Assembly: GCA_047630175.1 (NCBI GenBank)
Contig: JBLHVI010000047.1
Span: 1-22,706 of the forward strand
Reading direction: 5' to 3'
Origin: UBA4582 sp047630175
GTDB taxonomy: Bacteria > Pseudomonadota > Gammaproteobacteria > Pseudomonadales > Azotimanducaceae
Length of the DNA stretch: 22,706 nt
Shown: positions 7,987-14,466 of the stretch, piece by piece
How the letters are laid out: each line of letters begins with the position of its first letter
Position numbering within the stretch: position 1 is the first letter of the stretch
Position numbers and translations under genes: made by a program
Notes under the pieces: generated by a model
What the model was told of the DNA's origin: nothing
Databases searched by the model: none
Seen by the model: only the letters and a program-made list of their open reading frames with translations

Positions 7987-8724
7987 TTATCCTGCCTTGG
8001 TCAACAACGCTTCCAGCTGGTCAGCGCCGCCGATTAAGCGACCGCCAATGAAGATCTGGGGCACACTAGTTGAACCAGACAAGCCACGCAGGGCAGCTTG
8101 ATCAATATCTTCGCCAACAACAATTTCGTTGAAGCGGATTTTTTGACCGGTTAACAAGTCCTTAGCGCGCTGGCAATGCGGACAACCGACTCGGCTAATC
8201 ACCGCAACAGGCTCAGGTGCTTTTGCATCGGCATTTATGAACGCCAGCATCGTATCAGCGTCAGACACAGTGAACGGATCGCCGGGCATGTCTGGCTCAA
8301 CAAACATCTTGGCAACAACGCCATCCTTGACGAGCATTGAATAGCGCCATGAGCGTTTGCCGAATCCAAGATCTTCCTTGTCAACGAGCATATTCATACC
8401 GGCAGTGAATTGCCCATTGCCATCAGGAATTACACGGACGTTGCTGATGCCCTGGTCCTTCTGCCAAGCATGCATCACAAAACCATCATTAACGCTGACG
8501 CAGACGATGTCATCGACACCCTCGGCCTTAAATACCGGCGCCAATTCTTCGTATCGCGGTAGATGAGTTGCTGAACAAGTCGGCGTAAATGCGCCGGGAA
8601 GAGAGAAAACTACGACGGTTTTGCCTTTGAACAAGTCTTCACTCGTCACGTCCTGCCAGCCCTCGTCATTCCTTGTGCGGAACGTGATCTGCGGAACTGT
8701 CTGGCCTTCTTTGCTATCGCTCAT
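7987..8724 (-). CDS. peroxiredoxin-glutaredoxin hybrid peroxidase
   Basis: A 245-residue fusion of a Prx5-type peroxiredoxin (about 10-165) and a glutaredoxin (about 172-245), as in the Haemophilus and Neisseria hybrid enzymes. It reduces H2O2 and alkyl hydroperoxides in the cytoplasm with glutathione as reductant. The peroxidatic cysteine is Cys50 in PGAFTPTC, followed by the Prx5-like VCVSVNDGFVMHAW. The glutaredoxin active site is CPHC (181-184) with the cis-Pro TSVPQIFIGG (about 219-228) and the GGADQL helix cap. The RBS AGGAG lies 8 bases before the ATG. It is divergent from oxyR with a 232-bp shared region and is very probably an OxyR target, which is inference from position. Confidence 0.95.
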   Translation of the reverse strand: MSDSKEGQTVPQITFRTRNDEGWQDVTSEDLFKGKTVVVFSLPGAFTPTCSATHLPRYEELAPVFKAEGVDDIVCVSVNDGFVMHAWQKDQGISNVRVIPDGNGQFTAGMNMLVDKEDLGFGKRSWRYSMLVKDGVVAKMFVEPDMPGDPFTVSDADTMLAFINADAKAPEPVAVISRVGCPHCQRAKDLLTGQKIRFNEIVVGEDIDQAALRGLSGSTSVPQIFIGGRLIGGADQLEALLTKAG

Positions 8725-8883
8725 GTAAAAACTCCTAATAAATATAGATGGTGCGTATTCGGTATTTCTTAAACCCGACGTACTTTAAGCCCATTGAATT
8801 GATATATATAATGAATTGTTTCTCTTGTTTCGATCTATTTTATTGATCAAAAAAGGCCGCCCAGCTAAACTCGTTGGCCTGCG

Positions 8884-8902
8884 TTGTCGTACGACAATTG
8901 TC
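8884..8902. promoter_or_regulatory. palindromic operator candidate overlapping an oxyR promoter
   Basis: TTGTCGTACGACAA (8884-8897) is a perfect 14-bp palindrome and overlaps a second perfect palindrome, GACAATTGTC (8893-8902). Together they place three TTGTC/GACAA half-sites side by side. A possible promoter follows directly: -35 TTGTCA (8898-8903) and -10 TTTAAT (8919-8924), with a short 15-bp spacer, about 33 bp upstream of the ATG. Overlap with the -35 suggests a repressor or autoregulator site. It does not match the E. coli OxyR consensus (ATAG-N7-CTAT repeats), so the binding protein is not certain. Confidence 0.45.
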
Positions 8903-8956
8903 AGGCAACGGCTCCACTTTTAATCCGATAGAACCGCAATTTTTTTGAGGTGCGTT

Positions 8957-9859
8957 ATGCATTTACCACCCATCAGGCAACTGCAGTATCTAGTAGCCCT
9001 GCGCGACACGGAGCATTTTGGCAATGCCGCCAAACAAGTCAACGTCACTCAGTCAACCCTCAGCACGGGCATTAAAGAGCTAGAACTATCTCTGGGCGTC
9101 ACCCTCGTCGAGCGAACGAATAAATCGGTCGCGTTTACTGAACTCGGTAAGCAGATAGCAGATCGGAGCCGCGCCATCATCATGCAGACGGAGGATCTCG
9201 TAGACAACGCTCGGTCGTTGTCTGACCCCACCTCTATTCCTGTACGCCTTGGTGTAATCCCCACCATTGCACCGTACTTGGTGAGTCAGTACGTGATGGC
9301 CATTCGAGGCGGTTTTGAAATGTTGAAGCTTTATATACGTGAGGACACAACAGCAAAACTAATTCAGGAGCTATTCGACAACAAACTGGATCTGGCGCTG
9401 CTCGCCCTGCCCTATGAGGCAGGACAAATTCAAACCCAAGTGATCTATCGGGAGGGTATGCACCTGGCTTTTCACAAGGACACTAATATTAAGCACACCG
9501 GTGATGATAATTTCGATGATCTTCCAGACGAAAGCCTACTGCTGCTGGATGACGGCCATTGCTTGCGAGACCACGCGCTTGCGGGCTGCCGCCTGAAGAA
9601 CCATAAGAAGATTCATACGTTCGGCGCCAACAGCTTACAGATGCTGCTGCAAATGGTAGACAACGATCTGGGTGTGACTCTGATTCCAGATATGGCCGTA
9701 CGAGCGGGCGTTCTCAACGGCACGAGCATCGCCACACAGCGCTTACCTATCAACCGGTTTTATCGCGATATCGGCTTTGCCTGGCGCAAGGGCACGTCCC
9801 GTGAAGAGTTATTGCTCAGCATGATGGCATTACTTGCCGGGGTTAAATCGGATTCTTAA
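8957..9859 (+). CDS. oxyR: OxyR, LysR-family hydrogen peroxide sensor
   Basis: A 300-residue LysR-type regulator. The N-terminal winged helix-turn-helix (about 6-65, with HFGNAAKQVNVTQSTLSTGIKELE) resembles OxyR, and the effector domain has IGxIPTIAPYL-like GVIPTIAPYL (99-108). The diagnostic redox loop is DDGHCLRDHALAGC with Cys202 and Cys211, nine residues apart as for the Cys199-Cys208 pair of E. coli OxyR, so the sensor disulfide should form. The ATG at 8957 is preceded by GAGG at a 6-base spacing. A TTG at 8945 would add four residues and is less likely. It is divergent from the Prx-Grx gene, a classic regulator-target arrangement. Confidence 0.95.
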   Translation: MHLPPIRQLQYLVALRDTEHFGNAAKQVNVTQSTLSTGIKELELSLGVTLVERTNKSVAFTELGKQIADRSRAIIMQTEDLVDNARSLSDPTSIPVRLGVIPTIAPYLVSQYVMAIRGGFEMLKLYIREDTTAKLIQELFDNKLDLALLALPYEAGQIQTQVIYREGMHLAFHKDTNIKHTGDDNFDDLPDESLLLLDDGHCLRDHALAGCRLKNHKKIHTFGANSLQMLLQMVDNDLGVTLIPDMAVRAGVLNGTSIATQRLPINRFYRDIGFAWRKGTSREELLLSMMALLAGVKSDS

Positions 9860-9931
9860 GCAGTCATGTCCGCAGAAATCACGTTAAAGAGACACGGTAC
9901 GGCGCAAATACTGTTTCAAGAAAATTTCAGC

Positions 9932-10702
9932 TCAAGACAGGGGAATTCCCGAAAAACGTGCCGAACGAGTTCCCTCAATAGGGTGATTGGAAGCCGTGTG
10001 GTAGGTAAATACCAGCGAAAACTTAGTCGTATCGCTACGATTTCGCCCTGCTGCGTGAAACAGTTTACTGTGAAAAAACAGCACATCACCCTTCTGCAAC
10101 GGCACCCTCTCTGCCCGTGCAATTAGTGCCTTATTCTCTGCTAGGTCTGGCCGCAAAAATAAACTTGCGTCGAAACGACCTGGCTCAAATGCCATGTTAT
10201 GGGTACCGGGGATCACTCGCAAACAACCATTTTCAATAGTTTCATCACGTACTGCCAACCAAACGCTGATGAGATTGCGCTCATCGAATGACCAATAGCG
10301 ACTATCTTGGTGCCACAGCGTCGCACTGCTGTAACCCGGCTGCTTCGTCATAATACAGTTGTGATGGCCCTGAGAGAGCATCAAATCTGACTCTCCAAAG
10401 AGTCCTTGCAACGATTTTTTGATCGGCTCACTAAGCGCCCAATCTCGAATCAGATCATCGCGCGAGTATGCGTGCAGCAAACGCCGACAAGTATCGCCTC
10501 CCACGGCCTCTCGAGAACGCGGCGCACCGGGATACTGTACGTCTACTTCGTACTCGATAGGCGCCAAATTAACATCCAGATGGTGTTGTGCCATATTCGC
10601 AATTTCATCACAAATAAACTCAGACGTCAGGCCACGGCGCACCAGAAACCCTTGCTCAGCAAATGCTGCCAACTCGCTGTCTGTCAAACTGTTCTCCACC
10701 AC
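9932..10702 (-). CDS. phytanoyl-CoA dioxygenase (PhyH) family protein
   Basis: A 256-residue non-haem Fe(II)/2-oxoglutarate oxygenase. The iron facial triad can be read as His131 and Asp133 in WHQDSRYW plus His216 in FHSKLFHAAGRNRSD. Arg222 in the same segment fits the 2-oxoglutarate carboxylate ligand. 'NGCLRVIPGTHNM' (158-170) is the usual family motif. PhyH enzymes hydroxylate acyl-CoAs, ectoine and many small metabolites; the substrate here cannot be assigned. The start is GTG at 10702 (a second GTG follows immediately), with AGGAG 8 bases upstream inside the end of the preceding gene. It is probably co-transcribed with the helical-repeat protein just upstream, and its 3' end faces oxyR convergently. 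Confidence 0.9.
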   Translation of the reverse strand: MVENSLTDSELAAFAEQGFLVRRGLTSEFICDEIANMAQHHLDVNLAPIEYEVDVQYPGAPRSREAVGGDTCRRLLHAYSRDDLIRDWALSEPIKKSLQGLFGESDLMLSQGHHNCIMTKQPGYSSATLWHQDSRYWSFDERNLISVWLAVRDETIENGCLRVIPGTHNMAFEPGRFDASLFLRPDLAENKALIARAERVPLQKGDVLFFHSKLFHAAGRNRSDTTKFSLVFTYHTASNHPIEGTRSARFSGIPLS

Positions 10703-10707
10703 GACTA

Positions 10708-11268
10708 TTACTCCTGTTGCAAAGCATGACTTAGGGCACGGCCCTCCCAGGTATCCGCGACTTGCTCACGATAACGCGTTAGCGCAGCCTGAGAACCCGA
10801 CAGACCCATAGATTGCAAGCATCGGGCAGCAGGCAGACGCCACTGCCCTTCCGTCGTTTTTAGTAGGGGCAGAATAGCCTGCTCCACAGCCAAAGGACGC
10901 TGACGGGCAAACCCCAGGCAAAGGGATTCTACCTGACGCCCGCGGTGCAATCCTTGGTTAGTCTCGCTCAGGCTTTGAACGTAGAAGGCCAGGACCTCGT
11001 CGTTAGGGAAAGCGACTAACGAAGCTGCGGCCCGCTCACGTATGAACGTAGGCTGGGCATTATCGTCGACGACCGCTAATAAGTCCCGCCACGCTGACGG
11101 TGGCAATGCATTGAGTGCGACAAAATCAAGCTGCCATTCGTAGCCCTGCAGCGTAGCCATTATCCTGTCGTTATCACTGCTGGGTAAAGCAGCAAATACC
11201 GTGGTCGTGCCCGCTGTTAGCAGCGTTGTCAGCGTGCAAAACATTGCCAAGTAAACCGATCGGCGCAT
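10708..11268 (-). CDS. exported helical-repeat (HEAT-like) protein of unknown function
   Basis: A 186-residue protein with a clear signal peptide (MRRSVYLAMFCTLTTLLTAG..., likely cleaved after TVFA near residue 26). The mature part is made of short amphipathic helices: 'PPSAWRDLLAVVDD', 'TFIRERAAASLVAFPNDEVLAFYVQSL', 'RQRPLAVEQAILPLLKTTEGQWRLPAARCLQSMG'. The repeated R-x-A-A-x-x-L pattern is typical of HEAT/PBS-lyase-like repeats. It is probably periplasmic and a protein-binding scaffold. AGGTG precedes the ATG at 11268 at good spacing. Its stop lies 5 bp before the PhyH GTG, and its 3' end carries that gene's ribosome binding site, so the two are an operon. A lipobox was not seen. Confidence 0.75.
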   Translation of the reverse strand: MRRSVYLAMFCTLTTLLTAGTTTVFAALPSSDNDRIMATLQGYEWQLDFVALNALPPSAWRDLLAVVDDNAQPTFIRERAAASLVAFPNDEVLAFYVQSLSETNQGLHRGRQVESLCLGFARQRPLAVEQAILPLLKTTEGQWRLPAARCLQSMGLSGSQAALTRYREQVADTWEGRALSHALQQE

Positions 11269-11425
11269 TATATTACACCTCGTCTTAAAAGAAGTAGATT
11301 ATACGCCATCTTAAGGCGAAAATGTCGTCGCTGGAATCCCGTTATATGGGCTATTGTCTGGTAATAGAAGTGGTCCCTGTCGCCCACATACTTAGTGCAG
11401 AAAGCTCGCCAACAGAGGTACATCC

Positions 11426-11839
11426 ATGTCTATGTCCAAGTACAAGTCCGTCGAAGTTCGTGAGTACATGGAGCGAAAGCCTGTAACCGTGACCGCGGAT
11501 ATGAACATCTACGATGCATCACAAAAGATTCTTGAGCATAAAGTTTCTGGCGTCGCGGTGGTTGACGCTGACAACAATCTGGTGGGCATACTCTCAGAGC
11601 TTGATTGCATGAGAGCATTAGTCACGTCGGTTTATAACGGCTCAGATCCCGGCGGAGCACTCGTCAAGGATGTAATGACAGCTGACGTTGAGGTCAACAA
11701 TCCCGATGACGACATCATCAGCGTCGCCAGTTCCATGCTGGATCACAAGCACCGACGGCGTCCCGTTGTGATTGATGGCAAGCTAGTTGGCCAGCTAACC
11801 TGCCGGCAGATTCTCAGCGCCATCAAGGACTTCGAATAG
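11426..11839 (+). CDS. two-CBS-domain protein
   Basis: A 137-residue stand-alone CBS pair (Bateman module). CBS1 spans about 11-67 (VREYMERKPVTV... VVDADNNLVGILSELDCMRAL). CBS2 spans about 80-137 (VKDVMTADVEVNNPDDDIISVASSMLDHKHRRRPVVIDGKLVGQLTCRQIL). Such modules usually bind adenosyl ligands (AMP, ATP, SAM) and regulate a partner; no catalytic domain is attached. AGAGGT sits 6 bases before the ATG at 11426; a second in-frame ATG two codons later is possible. The gene stands about 160 bp from the divergent HEAT-like gene. It is followed 119 bp later by the unidentified five-motif protein on the same strand, which is a possible partner (inference). Confidence 0.9.
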   Translation: MSMSKYKSVEVREYMERKPVTVTADMNIYDASQKILEHKVSGVAVVDADNNLVGILSELDCMRALVTSVYNGSDPGGALVKDVMTADVEVNNPDDDIISVASSMLDHKHRRRPVVIDGKLVGQLTCRQILSAIKDFE

Positions 11840-11958
11840 GCACGATGCGGCACCACGCTCGCACTACCTATAAGCTGTTTACACTTTACTTACATCTTAA
11901 AACTTGCAGTCATCCTCATACGCCGCTATAACCTCTTCTAAACGCGGCCACTCTTTTT

Positions 11959-13116
11959 ATGACAAACCTTATTGACACAGTCAATGACTCCCTTGCGGAA
12001 ATTGAGGAGCAGATGCTTGCCGAGTTTAGCCGCATCCGCAACACCGTGAGCGAACACCGATTTGGCGCTATGGATACGGGCATCAAAAATGCGCTATTAG
12101 AGGTCCTAGCCATACTCCACCACGACCTTGAGCACAGTGGCGACAACACTAATCTAGCGCTGCTCAGCACCCAACAAGAAAACCTCTTCACCCGTATGGT
12201 GATCATCCGTCAATTGCTAAACGCGCGCATACCCACTGCTTTTCTGCATGAAGCACACGAAAATGTCGAAACATCTCGGCAGCCCAATGTGCCACAGGGC
12301 CGCAACGCTAGACAACACGCTGCGGCTAACACAATCATAAAGGGCGTAGACCTTGATACAGATAGTGCAACGGGTAAGAGCGCACAAGGCCTGATGCATC
12401 TGTTGAGAAGCATGTTCACACGCAAATCCGAAGATCCTGATTTCAAGCGCAAACGGCTTTATGTCACAGAACAAGAAGCAAAGATACTTGTGGAACAGGA
12501 AATCTACCTCGACAAAGGCGCGTATTCAGCCGCTCAAGAATTGGCTATGCTCGCCGGTATGATAGCTGATGAAACAGCGCAGCATGGCAAAAATCCGGAG
12601 TCTGCAGCAGCGACATCCTTACCGGCAGGCAAGGCCATCTTCGAGTCCAAGGACGTCAGCGCCAAGGCTACACCGGCAAATGACATCAAACCCGTTAGGC
12701 CGACATCATCAGAAGTCGCGCGGTCGCCTGACGCGATCCGCCAAAAACTTGCATCAAGGCAGACCAATCAGGCCGCGGGGAAAGCAAATTTTAACAGCCG
12801 TGATATCGAGCCGTTGAAAGGTCGAGCAACACCACAAATTCCTGCCGCATCATCGACCGGCAGGGCCAGCTTCAGCAGCCGCGATATAGAGCCTGCTGCA
12901 GGCCGCGATGTCGTAGCGCCCCCCGTCCGTGAAACCCCCCCAGTGACCACCGGCCGTGCTACCTTTGCTAGTCGAGATATTGAGCCGGCGGTACCTTCAC
13001 AGCCGCCGCAAAGGCGAGCTCCGCAGCCCACGCTTAAACCAGCACCTGAACCACCAAAGCCCTCGGGCAAAGCCATCTTTGAGTCTCGAGACGTCGGCCA
13101 ACAGCCGACGAAGTAA
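11959..13116 (+). CDS. unidentified protein with five copies of a G[KR]AxFxS[RK]D[IV] motif
   Basis: I do not recognise this 385-residue protein. Residues 1-100 are mainly helical, with an acidic, coiled-coil-like N-terminus (NDSLAEIEEQMLAEFSRIRN). Residues 140-205 contain a second helical segment (SAQGLMHLLRSMFTRK and 'VTEQEAKILVEQEIYLDKGAYSAAQELAML'). From about 206 to the end it is low-complexity, rich in Pro, Ala, Thr and Arg, and carries five ten-residue motifs: GKAIFESKDV (224-233), GKANFNSRDI (274-283), GRASFSSRDI (301-310), GRATFASRDI (332-341) and GKAIFESRDV (370-379). No signal peptide or transmembrane helix is seen, so it should be cytoplasmic. No clear Shine-Dalgarno precedes the ATG; an internal Met at codon 19 has GAGGAG very close to it. 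The layout suggests a scaffold with linear docking motifs, which is inference. Confidence 0.8.
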   Translation: MTNLIDTVNDSLAEIEEQMLAEFSRIRNTVSEHRFGAMDTGIKNALLEVLAILHHDLEHSGDNTNLALLSTQQENLFTRMVIIRQLLNARIPTAFLHEAHENVETSRQPNVPQGRNARQHAAANTIIKGVDLDTDSATGKSAQGLMHLLRSMFTRKSEDPDFKRKRLYVTEQEAKILVEQEIYLDKGAYSAAQELAMLAGMIADETAQHGKNPESAAATSLPAGKAIFESKDVSAKATPANDIKPVRPTSSEVARSPDAIRQKLASRQTNQAAGKANFNSRDIEPLKGRATPQIPAASSTGRASFSSRDIEPAAGRDVVAPPVRETPPVTTGRATFASRDIEPAVPSQPPQRRAPQPTLKPAPEPPKPSGKAIFESRDVGQQPTK

Positions 13117-13142
13117 CGCAAAAAATCACGTTGGCGAGGTAA

Positions 13143-13176
13143 AGTCCTGCAATTACTCGTCACCAAGTGCAGGACT
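13143..13176. terminator. 9-bp perfect inverted repeat between convergent genes
   Basis: AGTCCTGCA (13143-13151) and TGCAGGACT (13168-13176) pair perfectly around a 16-base loop, in the 174-bp gap where the five-motif gene and the acyl-CoA dehydrogenase gene converge. The position suits a bidirectional transcription stop, but neither side has a T-tract, so an intrinsic terminator is not proven and it could be a protein-binding or RNA-stability element. Confidence 0.35.
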
Positions 13177-13290
13177 CAGTAAACACCGCGGACACACCTC
13201 CGCCACAAAAACTTGGCATGTATGCGCTCATCTCAGCCTCAGCGCACTGCGGACCCGCTTTGTGCTGCCCTTCTCATGTTGTGTCTCAAA

Positions 13291-14433
13291 TCAAACCCGC
13301 CCCTTATCCAACGCTAACCGACCTTTCACAAGATTCAGCCTCAACAAGTCATTCGCCCCCTCGACTAATCGCAACGAGCGAACCTGCCGATATAACGCCT
13401 CCAGTGGATGGCCCTGAACCAACGCCTGCCCACCCACCAATTGTACTGCCGTATCAATCACCCGACCCGCAGTTTCGGTACAAAAAATCTTCGCCGATAT
13501 CACCTCATTAACACTGTTTTCACCACTTTCCACCAACCGCGCCGTTCGATATAACGCACTACGCGCCGCATAAGTCTCAATGCGCATATCTGCATAGCGT
13601 AAACGCACGCCTTGCTGATCACCCAATGGCGTTCCTGTACGGTGGGGCGCGCGCAAATGCGCCTCCACAAAATCAAGCGTCCACAAGCACATGCCCATCG
13701 CCTGCGCCGCAATCATCAGCCGCACGTTGCCAATATTACCAAGCGCCCGTGGCATACCTTCGCCGATTTTACCGATGACTTGGCTTACCGGCACTTTGAC
13801 GTCACTAAAAGTCATCGATACATGCCCGCCGCCCTCCATGGATATAAAAGTACGATCGATCTTCACACCTGTCGCTTCACGATCTACCACCACCATGGCG
13901 GTACCCAGCTTGTCACCATCGACTCCTTCGACGTTCACCAGAATGCAGACAAAATCGCAGCTTGCACCACCCGTAACGTAGGATTTTTGACCCGTTACGC
14001 TCAGAGTGTCACCATCTAACACTGCCCAACTAGGCCGTGGCGCCGAGTCTGGCTCGGTAAAACCAAAAGCGCCGCGCTTCTCACCACGCATCACTGGGTC
14101 AAGATAAGCCTGTCGCAGGTGACCTTCCGCCGCGTGCAGCAGACCAGGGCCGGGACCTAATACAGAACTTGCTAGCGGCGTATTGGCCGCGGCCAACATC
14201 TCACGCAACATAGTGAGTTCTAACGCGCCTGCGGGATTGCCACCGAATTCTTCCGGCTGAGTTCGAAAGAAAAACCCGTCGTTACGAGACGCAGACCTAA
14301 CCTGCTCGTGCAAACTCGCCAGCGATATTTCGCCTGCCTGACGCTGTTGCTCCAGCGGCAGTAAGACAGTTGCGGTAAAATCAAACATCTGCTTGCGAAC
14401 CTTAGCTAACGATTCTGGTAAATGGTCTGGCAT
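13291..14433 (-). CDS. acyl-CoA dehydrogenase (C-terminal Glu catalytic-base type)
   Basis: A 380-residue flavoprotein that introduces a trans-2 double bond into an acyl-CoA. FAD-contacting motifs are GAFGFTEPDSAP (121-132) and the 'TGQKSYVTGG' strand (147-156). The catalytic glutamate is at the medium-chain-enzyme position, Glu358 in LVEGANDLLR, while the alternative helix-G position has Val237 (GNVRLM). The ATG at 14433 is preceded by GGAG at a 7-base spacing; an in-frame TTG one codon earlier is unlikely. It is the last gene of a minus-strand set with the antiporter (33 bp upstream) and the CoA-transferase. The acyl chain it uses is unknown. Confidence 0.92.
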   Translation of the reverse strand: MPDHLPESLAKVRKQMFDFTATVLLPLEQQRQAGEISLASLHEQVRSASRNDGFFFRTQPEEFGGNPAGALELTMLREMLAAANTPLASSVLGPGPGLLHAAEGHLRQAYLDPVMRGEKRGAFGFTEPDSAPRPSWAVLDGDTLSVTGQKSYVTGGASCDFVCILVNVEGVDGDKLGTAMVVVDREATGVKIDRTFISMEGGGHVSMTFSDVKVPVSQVIGKIGEGMPRALGNIGNVRLMIAAQAMGMCLWTLDFVEAHLRAPHRTGTPLGDQQGVRLRYADMRIETYAARSALYRTARLVESGENSVNEVISAKIFCTETAGRVIDTAVQLVGGQALVQGHPLEALYRQVRSLRLVEGANDLLRLNLVKGRLALDKGRV

Positions 14434-14466
14434 CAAAAAACTCCAAAAATTAGATAAGACAATAAA

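Noticed and set aside
8790..8850. OxyR box of the E. coli type in the AT-rich part of the oxyR/Prx-Grx intergenic region
   Set aside because: Only one CTAT quarter-site fits; the other three positions of the ATAG-N7-CTAT array do not match.
12768..13166. Minus-strand open frame of 132 codons across the five-motif region
   Set aside because: It is the antisense reading of the repeated motif gene. It repeats because the sense gene repeats, has no ribosome binding site, and has unnatural composition.
13167..13511. Plus-strand open frame of 114 codons
   Set aside because: It overlaps the end of the acyl-CoA dehydrogenase in antisense, lacks a ribosome binding site and has no recognisable motif.
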